Positions 25,006 to 33,992 are shown, counted from the first letter of the stretch. The stretch: 49,952 nucleotides of DNA from Beijerinckiaceae bacterium (GCA_947453205.1 CANGFT010000028.1:1-49952), one strand, 5' to 3'. Notes: a model not told the origin generated them from the sequence alone. Numbers and translations are program-made.

Positions 25006-25869
25006 CTACTGGTCGATGGCCGCACATTCTCCCCCGGCCTTCTCGATCCGTTCGCAGGCCGTCTCGGCCTCAGCCTCGGTGAAGCCGGTGCTGCGGATAT
25101 GCCAGACATAGGCCCCGTCCTGCTTCGCGCGGTGGTAGTTCAGCCGCCGCGGCCCGAGCAAATTTCCATATTTCTGTTTGAGTTGGCCAAGTTTGGCCCG
25201 CGCCTCGCCCTCGGTGTCGAGGCTCGCCAGCACCACTGAGAAATTGCGCTTGGCGGCTTCGGCGGCGGGCGCCTCTGCGGCGGGGGCGCTCCTGGGTGCG
25301 GCGGCAGGGGCGGGCGGCGGCGGCGCCTGGGCGGTCTGAGCCTGCGCCGTCGGCGCCTGGGGCGCGACGGGCGCCGGCGCAGGGGCGTTCGGCCGTCGCT
25401 CGGGCTGGGCCACGGCCATGATGCGCGGCGCGCTGATCTGCTGCGGCTCGCCCACCACCGCAGTCATCGGCGTGGGGGTCGAGATCATCCGGGTCGGCTG
25501 CAGCGCCAGAGGCATCATCGCCGAATCTTGCGCGGCCGTCTCGGGCGCAGGGGCCGTCATGGCGTCGATCAGCACGGACATGGCGGTCGCGGGGGCCGGT
25601 TCGGGGGCTTTGGGGTCCGCCATGGCCGGGGCGGCGGCGATCTGAGGCGGCTGCACGGCGGGGCGGATCATGGCGTTGGCGAGGCCGCCTGTTCCCGCGC
25701 CCAGCGGCGCGCCGCTCATGAACCAGATCACAAAGGCGCCGCCCAGAACGCTCATCACGACCGCTGGAAGCGCCAGCGACGCCCTAGAGGCGCCGATGCG
25801 CCTTGGAAGACGGCGCGAGGCCGCCTTCATCTGGCCCTCGTCGGCCAAATCCCGCCATGTGGAGCTCAC
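25006..25869 (-). CDS. SPOR-domain membrane protein
   Basis: A 287-aa bitopic protein: a short cytoplasmic basic N-terminus, a transmembrane helix (about 33-52, LALPAVVMSVLGGAFVIWFM), a Pro/Ala-rich periplasmic linker of about 150 residues, and a C-terminal SPOR domain (from NFSVVLASLDTEGEA) that in this family binds denuded septal peptidoglycan. Likely a role in cell division or envelope. A GTG start at 25869 follows AGGAGG closely; ATG at 25830 is an alternative. Confidence 0.78.
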   Translation of the reverse strand: MSSTWRDLADEGQMKAASRRLPRRIGASRASLALPAVVMSVLGGAFVIWFMSGAPLGAGTGGLANAMIRPAVQPPQIAAAPAMADPKAPEPAPATAMSVLIDAMTAPAPETAAQDSAMMPLALQPTRMISTPTPMTAVVGEPQQISAPRIMAVAQPERRPNAPAPAPVAPQAPTAQAQTAQAPPPPAPAAAPRSAPAAEAPAAEAAKRNFSVVLASLDTEGEARAKLGQLKQKYGNLLGPRRLNYHRAKQDGAYVWHIRSTGFTEAEAETACERIEKAGGECAAIDQ

Positions 25870-26054
25870 AACGCCTCCTGTCACGCACACAACCCTTGCG
25901 GGCCCAAGCTTTGCTTGACGCCCACTTGTGGCGATCGTGGGGCAAAACGCGTCAATTTGGAACAGGAATCTTTTTCCCGGTTGCTCATGGCGCGGTTGCT
26001 TTTGGCGAAAAGGCGCTTACACCGGGCCCCTGTTCCTCGATCAGGAGTCGCCCC

Positions 26055-26279
26055 ATGGCGCGCAAACCCGCGAGCCGGTCTGAATTCGTGCTGTTCGACG
26101 TCATCTATGAGGACGGAAGCCAGCGCTCCAATCGCCGCGTGCCTGGCGAGCTTCTGGGCGGGCTTGACGCGGATGCGCCCGCACGAGCCGTCATCGAGGC
26201 GCAAGATCGTGAAATTGCTGAGAAATCAGGGATGCCGCCCCTGCGCATCAAGTCGCTCAAGCGGTCCGGAAAGAAATAA
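26055..26279 (+). CDS. Conserved-type small hypothetical protein
   Basis: A 74-aa basic protein beginning MARKPASRSEFVLFDVIYEDGS and ending KSGMPPLRIKSLKRSGKK. AGGAG at 26043-26047 sits well before ATG 26055. No family is recognised. The phrase ranging over VIYEDGSQRSNRRVPGELL suggests a small beta-strand domain. It stands alone between the SPOR gene (divergent) and a binding-protein gene. Confidence 0.65.
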   Translation: MARKPASRSEFVLFDVIYEDGSQRSNRRVPGELLGGLDADAPARAVIEAQDREIAEKSGMPPLRIKSLKRSGKK

Positions 26280-26420
26280 GGGCGACGGCATTTCCCCTTG
26301 GCCCTGCCCGTTTTTCAGGAGAAATGGGCTCAGGAGACAAGCGGCGTCAGGGCGGCTATAACCCGCTCGTCGCGCGCCAGAGCCCTGGCGTGTGCGAAAT
26401 TGCATTCCGGGGAGAGAAAT

Positions 26421-27470
26421 ATGTCGCCGCGCCTTGCTTCGCCCGCCATGAAAATGAGCCTGGCCGCCCTCGCCATTGCGGCCGTCAGCCCAGCAGCCGC
26501 CCAATCGAAGATCAACCTCAGCACGGTCCAGTCCATCGGCTCGGTGGTCACCTATATCGCGCAGGACAAGGGCTATTTCAAAGCCGAGGGGCTCAACGTC
26601 GACATTCAGCTCGTGAATTCAGCCGCCCAGGCGGTGGCCCTGCTCGCCCAGAACGAGCTGCAGGTGATGGAGGGCGGCGTTTCCATCGGCTTCTTCAACG
26701 CCCTCGAAAAGAACATGCCGATGATCATGACCTCCGACCGCGTCTCATCGCCGATCGGGCACAAGCTGATCGTGCGCGCCAATCTCAAGGGCAAGGTCAC
26801 CAAGGTCGCGGATCTCAAGGGCATGAACGTCGGCACCAACGCCATCGCCTCGGTCACCACCTATGAGCTGGGAAAACTGTTGGCGAGGCATGGTCTTTCG
26901 CTCAAGGACGTCGAGTTGAAGCAGCTCGGCTTCCCGCAGATGAGCCCCGCCATGAAGAATGGCGCCCTCGACGCCACGCTGAACATTCCCCCCTTCGCCA
27001 GCGCCATGGAGGAGATCGGTGACGGCTTCACCATCGCGCGCGTCGATGACGAGGTGGAGCCCTCGCCCATGACGATCGCGGCGAGCTTCATCAACACGGA
27101 CTGGGCCGCCAAGAACAAGGATGTGGTGCGCCGCTTCTTCGTCGCCTATCTCAAGGCCACCCGCGATTACTGCCTCGCTTATCACAATGGCCCGAATCGC
27201 CGGGAGGTCATGGAGATCGCCTTCAAGAACGGCCTTGAACGCAGCATTGAGGACATCGACAAGACCGAATGGACCGGCCGCAGCATGGATGGCGCCGTGA
27301 ACATGAAAAGCGTCATGGATCAGCAGGCCTTCTACATCGAGCAGGGCTTCGTCGAGCGCGCGACGTCGGAAGAGAAGATGTATACGACCGAATATATGGA
27401 TTACGCCGTCAGCAAGCTTGGCCCCGCGCCTGCGGTCAATCCCGCCTCCAAGCTTGGCGGCTGCCGCTGA
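26421..27470 (+). CDS. Orphan ABC substrate-binding protein (NitT/TauT family)
   Basis: A 349-aa exported receptor. The signal peptide ends near VSPAAAQS, then STVQSIGSVVTYIAQDKGYFKAEGLNVDI, the usual SsuA/NMT1-like opening. GGGGAGAG at 26409-26416 decides for ATG 26421. No ATPase or permease is nearby. It is a different sequence from the receptors at 17709 and 44473. The ligand is unknown. Confidence 0.88.
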   Translation: MSPRLASPAMKMSLAALAIAAVSPAAAQSKINLSTVQSIGSVVTYIAQDKGYFKAEGLNVDIQLVNSAAQAVALLAQNELQVMEGGVSIGFFNALEKNMPMIMTSDRVSSPIGHKLIVRANLKGKVTKVADLKGMNVGTNAIASVTTYELGKLLARHGLSLKDVELKQLGFPQMSPAMKNGALDATLNIPPFASAMEEIGDGFTIARVDDEVEPSPMTIAASFINTDWAAKNKDVVRRFFVAYLKATRDYCLAYHNGPNRREVMEIAFKNGLERSIEDIDKTEWTGRSMDGAVNMKSVMDQQAFYIEQGFVERATSEEKMYTTEYMDYAVSKLGPAPAVNPASKLGGCR

Positions 27471-27538
27471 GCCAAAACAGCACGCGGGCGTCCCGATCAT
27501 GGGGCGTCCGCAGACGTTTCGAACATTGCTTTGAGAAA

Positions 27539-27615
27539 TGGTACCGCCACCCCGGCTTGAACGGGGGACCTCTAGATCCACAATCTAGCGCTCTAACCAA
27601 CTGAGCTATGGCGGC
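27539..27615 (-). tRNA. tRNA-His (GTG), with U72/A73 acceptor end
   Basis: Cloverleaf: acceptor GCCGCCA/TGGCGGT (first pair G1-U72), TA, D arm GCTC..GAGC, anticodon stem CTAGA/TCTAG with loop TTGTGGA (anticodon GTG), T stem CCCCG/CGGGG. Discriminator A73 and an encoded CCA (27539-27541) follow. Classical bacterial tRNA-His has C73 opposite G-1; here A73 cannot pair with the genomic G at -1, so the mature 5' end is probably G1. This matches the unusual tRNA-His of a subgroup of Alphaproteobacteria. Confidence 0.96.
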
Positions 27616-27625
27616 CCGGAACGGC

Positions 27626-27654
27626 TTCCTAGAAGCAAAGCGCGCCAAATGCAA
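27626..27654 (-). promoter_or_regulatory. Promoter of tRNA-His
   Basis: Minus-strand TTGCAT (27649-27654), 17-nt spacer, TAGGAA (27626-27631), placing the start of transcription only a few bases before the tRNA. Confidence 0.5.
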
Positions 27655-27746
27655 GCGCCGCAGGAATGCTTCCCCGCATTGGCGCGCCGCAGTCTGTGTC
27701 GGCATGGGCAGACGCCGCCCGGAAAGGCGGCGTCGCTGTGTTGAAA

Positions 27747-28325
27747 TCAGGCGGCGAGGTTCTTTTCAAAGCTCGCCTTGATGGGCTCTGCAGCCTCCGC
27801 CGCGACTTTTTGCGCCAGCTCGGTCATTTCCTTCAACTGGCTGGAAAGGGACTCGAATTGCTTGCGGGCGTAGTCGGTCTGGAGCGTCAGGGCCTCGGGC
27901 AGGGAGCGGGCCGCAGCCAGCGCCTTGAAAAGCTCGAGATTGGCGTCAGCCTGCGCCTTCAGGCTTTCAAGGGCCTTCTGGTTGAGCTGGCCGATGCCGC
28001 GGGTGACCGTGACATAGCTCGTCTCGATCGTGTCGGAGACGCCCTCGGCCGCATGTTTGATCTTGTCATAGGCCGCGCGGGTCTGAACCAGCGCCTCTTC
28101 GGTGGCGCAGCGCAGGGTCTCCTGCGCGTCCCGCGCCTCGGAAACCGCCTTCTGGGCGGTCTCGTGGATCAGTGTGTCGAGAGCCGGGGAAATCACGCCA
28201 GGGACGTCCCTGACCGCTGCAACGGCCTCTGCCGCGCTGGCCGTGGCCTTTTCGGGCGCAGAGGTGGTCTTCTTCGCCAGTTTGGAGCCAGCAGGCGAAG
28301 GTTTTTGCTTGCGTGCGATAGCCAT
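27747..28325 (-). CDS. Phasin family protein (second gene)
   Basis: A 192-aa phasin. A basic Ala/Lys/Pro N-terminus of about 35 residues precedes a long amphipathic helical phasin domain, with the typical AQADANLELFKALAAA and LQTDYARKQFESLSSQLKEMTELAQ segment. Phasins coat polyhydroxyalkanoate granules. AGAGGACAG before ATG 28325. It follows the shorter phasin after 23 nt and shares its promoter. The basic N-terminus might bind DNA, as in PhaF-type phasins; this is inference. Confidence 0.88.
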   Translation of the reverse strand: MAIARKQKPSPAGSKLAKKTTSAPEKATASAAEAVAAVRDVPGVISPALDTLIHETAQKAVSEARDAQETLRCATEEALVQTRAAYDKIKHAAEGVSDTIETSYVTVTRGIGQLNQKALESLKAQADANLELFKALAAARSLPEALTLQTDYARKQFESLSSQLKEMTELAQKVAAEAAEPIKASFEKNLAA

Positions 28326-28348
28326 GAGCTGTCCTCTTCGATGGAGCC

Positions 28349-28714
28349 TTACTTCTTGACGCCAGTCGCCTTCTGCATCGCCTCGCCAAGCTCTTTGGTC
28401 TGGGCCTGGAGATTGGCCATCTGCGCCTTCAGGTAGTCGCTCTGAAGCTGCATCACTTCCTGAATGTCCTTCGCGTGAACAAGTTTCTCCGCGAGGTCGA
28501 AAGCGGCGTTGACATTGTTCTCGGCGATGGCCACGGCCTTGGCGGACATGTCCTTGGCGCCGGCGAGGGCGGGATTGGCGACCGGCGCTTCGATGGAGGT
28601 CGCGCTCTTCTGGACAGCGCCCATGAAGCCCTCGAAAGCCTTGCGGGCCTGGGCGACGCTGCGTTCGGCGAATTCACGCATTTCGGTGGGCACTTCAAAA
28701 ACGGGCGTCGACAT
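28349..28714 (-). CDS. Phasin family protein (first gene)
   Basis: A 121-aa all-helical phasin with the family segment NNVNAAFDLAEKLVHAKDI and LQSDYLKAQMANLQAQTKELGEAM near the C-terminus. AGGAGAGAG at 8-nt spacing supports ATG 28714; a longer frame upstream crosses the promoter. It is a surface protein of PHA granules. It is first in a two-phasin operon behind a TGC-N3-GCA operator. Confidence 0.9.
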   Translation of the reverse strand: MSTPVFEVPTEMREFAERSVAQARKAFEGFMGAVQKSATSIEAPVANPALAGAKDMSAKAVAIAENNVNAAFDLAEKLVHAKDIQEVMQLQSDYLKAQMANLQAQTKELGEAMQKATGVKK

Positions 28715-28762
28715 GGGCTCTCTCCTTGGTGGACCGGACCGCCAGATAACGCGGCATGGGCC

Positions 28763-28815
28763 CATATAGATCAAATTATGGTGCGATGCAACATTATTGT
28801 GCGACGCACAATAAT
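28763..28815 (-). promoter_or_regulatory. Phasin operon promoter with two TGC-N3-GCA operators
   Basis: Minus-strand -35 TTGCAT (28786-28791), 17-nt spacer, -10 TATATG (28763-28768). The -35 overlaps TGCGATGCA (28782-28790). Just upstream a perfect palindrome with 11-bp arms ATTATTGTGCG/CGCACAATAAT (28793-28815) contains TGCGACGCA (28800-28808); centres are 18 bp apart. The layout fits repression by a PhaR-type PHA-granule regulator, known to bind TGC/GCA dyads. Confidence 0.65.
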
Positions 28816-28946
28816 TAAGGATGTTTTAAGGAATCCGGCTCCTTCAGCCGCCCGGCCATGGACCGGGGCTTTCGCGCGCGTTAAGCTTTGGTTAAGCCTG
28901 TTCAGATTCGACGGGCCTCGTGTGCGTTAAAAAGGCGTTGTTGTTC

Positions 28947-31913
28947 ATGGATTTCGACTCGTCGAGACCCTCTGCAGGCGAGCTGGCCGCCCTTTTGGCG
29001 GAGCCGGCGCTTGCGATGTCTTTGGCGCGCGGCGGAGCCATCTTCATCGCCGCCATGTCGCCTGCGCGCCTCGTCTACGCCTCCGGTCCCCTCCAGATTT
29101 TTCTGGGCGCCTCGCAGCTCCACGACCTCGCGAATCGCCTGCTGCCGAGCGGGCAGGGCAAGCCGGGCCTCGCCGAGCGATTCGCGCAGCTCGCCCCCGG
29201 CGCCCCGGGACGGCTGGAGCGTCTGCGCTTCGCCTTTGGCCTGCGGGTCGAGACCGTCACGGTGATGCTGCGCCGCACGCCGCGGCCTGGCGCCTTCATC
29301 ATCGGCATGCTCGTGGACGCCAGGATCGCCCAGCCGCAATCCGGGTTTCCGGCGCCCCTGATGGAAGCGCCGCAGGCGGTCCCCGCCCCGGTCCCGGTCG
29401 TCGCGTTCGCGCCGACCGCTGCGCCCGCCCCCACCGTCGCTCCCGGCCCTGATCCCATCCCTGCGCCGCCTGCGCCCATCGTGGCCGTGCGCGCCGCCAT
29501 GGCGCCCCCCGCCGCGCCTGCCGCTCCATCTGGCGAGGCGGGCGCCGTTGCGGCGGAGCTGGCGCGCCGCCACGCCAATGCGCCCTTCCTGCGCTTCCTC
29601 TGGCAGACAGACGCCGCCGGTCGCCTGACGAGCCTCACCGGCCTCTTTTGCGAGGTGCTGGGCTGTTCCTTCGAGGCCCTGCAGGGGCTCGACTTCGCCG
29701 AACTCGCGCGCGCTTGCGGCGCTGACGCCGAGGACGCCCTGCGCAAGGCCCTCGGCGGCCGCGAGACCTGGAGCGGCCTTGATCTGCTCTGGCCGCTGAC
29801 CACCGCAGAAGTCGCCGCGCCGATGACCCTCGGCGGCCTTCCCGCGCTTGACGCGAAGCGGGCCTTCCATGGCTATCGCGGCTTCGGGATCATCCATATC
29901 AACCGGCTGCAGCCCTGCGTCCGGACCTGGACGCCGCCCGCGCCGCTCGCCACGACAGCCCCGGCGCCCGAGCCTGTCCCGGAGGCGCCCGGCGCGCCAG
30001 CAAGCCCCTTCGCCGGCCTCGCCAATGTGGTCTCGATCCGCGACCGCCGGCCCGAGGCGCCATCGGCCCCCCAGCCCGCCGCCCCGGAGCCCGAGCCGGC
30101 CACGCCTGAAACCAAGGCCCCCCCGGCTGAAACCAAAGCTCCCGGCCGGACCCGCGAGCCCTCGAACCTTGTGGAGCTCAGCTCCACCGAGCGCACCGCC
30201 TTCCGCGAGATCGCCCGCGCGCTCGGCGCCCGCGTCGATGACGATGCGCCCCGCCGCCGCGAAAGCAGCGAGGACCGGGCCCGTCGCATCCGCGACCTCA
30301 TCGATCTCGCGACCGTCCGCGCCGCCTCCACCCCGCCCGAGCGGCCCCGCAGCCTGCGCCTCGCCGAAGAGCCGCAGCCAGCCGCGCCTGCGCCGCCGAA
30401 AGCGCAAGGCGCTTTTCCAGACCAAGCCGACATTCTCGATGGCGTCGCGGCCAACGCCGCCTCGCTCCTCGACCGTTTGCCGGTGGGCGTGCTCGTCAGC
30501 CGCATGGAGATCCCGGTCTTCCTGAACCGCACCCTGCTGGAGCTTCTCGGCTTCAGGGACGCCGACGTGTTCCACGCGGCGGGCGGCCTTGAGTCCATTT
30601 TCACCGGACGCGTGCCCGATCTCGATTCGCTGGGCTCGATCACGATCCGCACCGCCGATGGCGAGCTGATCCCGGTCGATGTCCGCATCCAGGCCATCGA
30701 ATGGGATGGCGCGCCCGCCACGCTCACCACCTTCCGCAGGCCGGAGACCGATCTCAACCCGCGTCTTCGCAGCCTGGAAAGCGATCTGCGCGAGCGCGAG
30801 CTTGAAACGCGTGAGTTGCGAACCATTCTCGACACTGCCACCGATGGCGTCGCCGTGCTCGACGGGCAGGGCGCGATCCTGTCCCTCAATCGCTCCGCCG
30901 AGGCCCTGTTCGGCTATGAGCAGGGGGATGTGGCGGGCGAGCCCTTCACCGTGCTGCTGGAGCGCGAGAGCCATCCGGCCGCGCTCGATTATCTCGAAGG
31001 CCTCAAGTCCAACGGCGTCGCCAGCGTGATGAACGACGGGCGCGAGTTCGTAGGCCGCGCGCGGCAGGGCGGCTCGATTCCCCTCTATATGACCCTTGGC
31101 CGCATCGCCTCGGCAGGCGAGCAGAAATTCTGCGCGGTGCTGCGCGACCTCACCCCCTGGAAAAAAGTCGAGCGCGAGATCGAGGCGGCCCGCAAGGACG
31201 CGGAGCACGCCAGCGCCCTGAAGTCGGATTTCCTCGCCAAGGTCAGCCACGAGATCCGCACGCCCCTCAACGCGATCCTTGGCTTCGCCGAAGTCATCAT
31301 GGAGGAGCGGTTCGGCCCCGTGGGGAATGAGCGCTACAAGGACTACCTGAAGGACATCCATTCCTCCGGCGCCCATGTGATGAGCCTGGTGAATGATCTG
31401 CTCGATCTGTCGAAGATCGAGGCGGGCAAGCTGGAGCTCACCTTCGGCAGCGTCAACGCCAACGCCATCGTGGCCGAATGCATGTCGATCATGCAGCCGC
31501 AGGCCAATCGCGCCAAGGTCATCATCCGCAGTTCGCTCGCGCAGCGCCTGCCCAATATCGTGGCTGATGAGCGCTCGCTGCGCCAGATCGTGCTGAACCT
31601 TCTGTCGAACGCCGTGAAGTTCAACGACGCCGGCGGGCAGGTCATCGTCTCGACCGCGCTGACCGATGCAGGCCATGCGGTGATCCGCATCCGCGACACC
31701 GGCTTTGGCATGAGCGACAGCGAGCTTGCGGTCGCCATGGAGCCCTTCCGCCAGATCGCCACCGCCCGCCGGGCTGGCGGCACGGGCCTTGGCCTGCCGC
31801 TGACCAAGGCGCTGGTGGAGGCGAACCGCGCCTCCTTCACCATCAAGAGCAAGCAGAACGACGGCACCCTCATCGAGGTCGCCTTTCCGCCGACGCGGGT
31901 TCTTGCGGAATGA
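28947..31913 (+). CDS. Large PAS-domain sensor histidine kinase (PdhS/DivJ/PleC-like)
   Basis: A 988-aa soluble kinase with no transmembrane helix seen. A PAS-like stretch at about 205-300, Pro/Ala-rich linkers at about 130-200 and 328-408, PAS at about 491-600 and 624-740, then HisKA with His768 in KVSHEIRTPLNAILGFAEV, the FGP..RYKDYLKDI sequence of the cell-cycle PdhS/DivJ/PleC group, and HATPase (LNLLSNAVKFN, DTGFGM, GGTGLGL). Start ATG 28947; GTG 28920 in frame is an alternative. The next gene starts in the ATGA of its stop. It may sense an intracellular cue and phosphorylate a DivK-like regulator; this is inference. Confidence 0.85.
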   Translation: MDFDSSRPSAGELAALLAEPALAMSLARGGAIFIAAMSPARLVYASGPLQIFLGASQLHDLANRLLPSGQGKPGLAERFAQLAPGAPGRLERLRFAFGLRVETVTVMLRRTPRPGAFIIGMLVDARIAQPQSGFPAPLMEAPQAVPAPVPVVAFAPTAAPAPTVAPGPDPIPAPPAPIVAVRAAMAPPAAPAAPSGEAGAVAAELARRHANAPFLRFLWQTDAAGRLTSLTGLFCEVLGCSFEALQGLDFAELARACGADAEDALRKALGGRETWSGLDLLWPLTTAEVAAPMTLGGLPALDAKRAFHGYRGFGIIHINRLQPCVRTWTPPAPLATTAPAPEPVPEAPGAPASPFAGLANVVSIRDRRPEAPSAPQPAAPEPEPATPETKAPPAETKAPGRTREPSNLVELSSTERTAFREIARALGARVDDDAPRRRESSEDRARRIRDLIDLATVRAASTPPERPRSLRLAEEPQPAAPAPPKAQGAFPDQADILDGVAANAASLLDRLPVGVLVSRMEIPVFLNRTLLELLGFRDADVFHAAGGLESIFTGRVPDLDSLGSITIRTADGELIPVDVRIQAIEWDGAPATLTTFRRPETDLNPRLRSLESDLRERELETRELRTILDTATDGVAVLDGQGAILSLNRSAEALFGYEQGDVAGEPFTVLLERESHPAALDYLEGLKSNGVASVMNDGREFVGRARQGGSIPLYMTLGRIASAGEQKFCAVLRDLTPWKKVEREIEAARKDAEHASALKSDFLAKVSHEIRTPLNAILGFAEVIMEERFGPVGNERYKDYLKDIHSSGAHVMSLVNDLLDLSKIEAGKLELTFGSVNANAIVAECMSIMQPQANRAKVIIRSSLAQRLPNIVADERSLRQIVLNLLSNAVKFNDAGGQVIVSTALTDAGHAVIRIRDTGFGMSDSELAVAMEPFRQIATARRAGGTGLGLPLTKALVEANRASFTIKSKQNDGTLIEVAFPPTRVLAE

Positions 31914-32782
31914 GCCCTGACGAGCGCCGCGCGCCGCCGCCCGCCTTCACCAGGGCGCCGCCGCCCGAACAGGCGCCCGCCCGCACGGGGCATGTGACCA
32001 TCCGCGGCGGCAAGCTGTTCTATTGGGACACGGGCGGAGAGGGCGATGTGGTCGTCTTAAACCATCCCGCCACCGGCAGCGCCCATATGTGGCCCTATCA
32101 GCAGCCTGTGTTCGCCAGCGCGGGCTATCGGGTCATCGGCTGGTCGCGGCGCGGCCACCTCGGCTCCGACCCCGTTGACCCCGCAAACCCCGGCTCGGCC
32201 TCGACGGATCTTGCGGACCTGCTCGACGCGCTCGGCGTCGGCCGGTTTCATCTCGTTGCCTCGGCGGCGGGCGGGGCGATCAGCGTCGATTTCGCGCTGT
32301 CCCACCCTGAGCGCCTGCTGTCTCTGTGCCTGACCTCCTGCGTCGGCGGGGCGCAGGATCCTGATTACATCCGGCTGAGCACTGGCGTCCGCCCGCCGGG
32401 CTTCGACGATCTTCCTTCGGAGTTCCGCGAGGTCGGCCCCTCCTACCGCGCCCTTGATCCTGAAGGCGTGGCGCGCTGGCTGGCGCTGGAGCATGCGGCC
32501 GGAACCGGCCTTCGCACGGGTCAGAAGCCCGTCAACCGCATCACCTTCGCCGCGCTGGAGAACCTTCACGTTCCCACGCTGCTTATGACCGGCGACGCCG
32601 ACCTTTGGATGCCGCCCCCGCTCATGCGCCTCTACGCCCAGCGCATCCCCGGCAGCGAATTCATCATCGCCCCCGAATGCGGCCATGCCCTCTATTGGGA
32701 GGCGCCGGAGGTCTTCAACGCCTGCGTGCTGGAGTTCATCGGGCGAAATGGGGGCGGTGAAAAATCCACATTGACAAGCTGA
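31910..32782 (+). CDS. Alpha/beta hydrolase coupled to the sensor kinase
   Basis: A 290-aa hydrolase. A Pro/Arg-rich start of about 25 residues comes before the fold. HP replaces HG at the oxyanion site (LNHPATGS), the nucleophile is Ser in VASAAGG, the acid is in TGDADLW and His is in CGHALYWE. It overlaps the kinase stop by ATGA, so it is made together with the kinase; a hydrolase that modifies or removes the kinase ligand is possible but untested. The last codons contain TTGACA that may serve the following gene. Confidence 0.82.
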   Translation: MSPDERRAPPPAFTRAPPPEQAPARTGHVTIRGGKLFYWDTGGEGDVVVLNHPATGSAHMWPYQQPVFASAGYRVIGWSRRGHLGSDPVDPANPGSASTDLADLLDALGVGRFHLVASAAGGAISVDFALSHPERLLSLCLTSCVGGAQDPDYIRLSTGVRPPGFDDLPSEFREVGPSYRALDPEGVARWLALEHAAGTGLRTGQKPVNRITFAALENLHVPTLLMTGDADLWMPPPLMRLYAQRIPGSEFIIAPECGHALYWEAPEVFNACVLEFIGRNGGGEKSTLTS

Positions 32783-32801
32783 AGTGAATTGGAACAATTA
32801 A
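32771..32801 (+). promoter_or_regulatory. Possible promoter of the C5-methyltransferase gene
   Basis: TTGACA (32771-32776) inside the end of the hydrolase gene, followed by an AT-rich stretch (AACAATTAA, 32793-32801) that could serve as a poor -10 at 17-19 nt. The region is visibly less GC-rich than its left side. Confidence 0.3.
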
Positions 32802-32830
32802 GGAACGTTTGTTTTTGAGCAGTGATTCCG

Positions 32831-33991
32831 ATGAAGGTCGCAGGTCTGTTCGCCGGCATTGGTGGCCTTGAATTAGGCTTGCGTCAGGCCGGACATACCT
32901 CGCTCATGTTTTCGGAGATATGGGAGCCTGCAGCCGCAGTGCTGGCAAATCATTTTCCCGATGCCTCAAATCTCGGCGATATCGCTCAAATCAAAGCTTT
33001 GCCCAAGAGCGTTGAGCTTCTTACGGCGGGGTTTCCCTGCCAGGATCTCAGTCAAGCCGGAAAAACCGCAGGCATAGCTGGCGCTCGCTCGGGTCTGGTT
33101 GACCATGTTTTTCGGCTTCTTGACGGTCGGAAAGCGAAATGGGTTCTGCTCGAAAATGTGTCCTTTATGCTCCATCTCGATGGCGGCAAGGCCATGACCC
33201 GCTTGGTGCGTGAGTTTGAGCGTCGGCGGTACAAGTGGGCCTATCGCGTGGTCAATTCGCTTGCTTTCGTTCCTCAGCGCAGGGAGCGGGTCTTTTTCCT
33301 CGCGAGCCTTGATGGGGATCCGGCGGACGTCCTCTTTGCTGATGAGGCGGCCCCGCCAAACGTTGAAACCCGCCTGGATACCCATGCCCATGGATTTTAC
33401 TGGACCGAGGGCGTTCGGGGCCTTGGCTGGGCTCCTGATGCTGTGCCTACGTTGAAAAACGGCTCCACCGTTGGCATCGCTTCGCCGCCCGCCATCATGT
33501 TGCCTGATGGTTTGATCGTTAAGCCGGACATCCGTGATGCGGAGCGTCTGCAAGGTTTCCCGGTCGATTGGACGCAGCCCGCCGAAGGCGTCAGAAAGTC
33601 ATCATGGCGATGGTCGCTCGTCGGCAACGCAGTCACCGTTCCGGTGGCGGAGTGGGTCGGGCGGCGCCTTGTTGAACCAGGCCAGCATGATTCAGCCCGC
33701 GACGCCCGTCTGCCATCAGACATTCGCTGGCCTCGCGCCGCACGGTTCGATGGGAAGCAGAGGTCTTGTGTGAAGATTTCAGATTTTCCGGTCTGGAGAG
33801 AGCGGCCACCGCTGTCTGATTTTCTGGCCTATCCACCAGTCCCTCTGTCCGCTCGCGCAACGGCTGGGTTTCTGGAGCGCACTGGTCGCAGCAGTCTTCG
33901 CTTTGCGCCGGGTTTCCGTCAGCGGGTCGCAAGCCATCTGGACCATATGAGGGCGCTCGATTCCCGCTCAGCCACTCTCGCCGCCGAGTGA
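32831..33991 (+). CDS. DNA (cytosine-5) methyltransferase
   Basis: A 386-aa C5-methyltransferase with all core motifs: LFAGIGGLELG (motif I, 6-16), GFPCQDLSQAG with catalytic Cys70 (IV), LLENV (VI, 106-110), PQRRERVFF (VIII, 148-156), RDAERLQGFPVDW (IX) and GNAVTVPVA (X, 265-273). The target-recognition part between VIII and IX is short (about 75 residues), and about 105 residues follow motif X (VKISDFPVWRERPP), more than usual. ATG 32831 is preferred over GTG 32822; neither has a good ribosome site. Hand counts of 60-nt lines give 58-62% GC against about 70% in hisS. It is convergent with a candidate nuclease, so part of a restriction-modification pair is likely. Confidence 0.93.
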   Translation: MKVAGLFAGIGGLELGLRQAGHTSLMFSEIWEPAAAVLANHFPDASNLGDIAQIKALPKSVELLTAGFPCQDLSQAGKTAGIAGARSGLVDHVFRLLDGRKAKWVLLENVSFMLHLDGGKAMTRLVREFERRRYKWAYRVVNSLAFVPQRRERVFFLASLDGDPADVLFADEAAPPNVETRLDTHAHGFYWTEGVRGLGWAPDAVPTLKNGSTVGIASPPAIMLPDGLIVKPDIRDAERLQGFPVDWTQPAEGVRKSSWRWSLVGNAVTVPVAEWVGRRLVEPGQHDSARDARLPSDIRWPRAARFDGKQRSCVKISDFPVWRERPPLSDFLAYPPVPLSARATAGFLERTGRSSLRFAPGFRQRVASHLDHMRALDSRSATLAAE

Positions 33992-33992
33992 A

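Noticed and set aside
26280-26420. Terminator after the 74-aa gene
   Set aside because: GGGC..GCCC then GTTTTT can be drawn, but the stem is only 4 bp over a long loop.
28902-31676. Very long open frame antisense to the sensor kinase (about 920 codons)
   Set aside because: It is the shadow of a GC-rich coding strand: composition is Arg/Gly/Asp/His-rich without any domain, while the plus-strand frame has complete kinase motifs.
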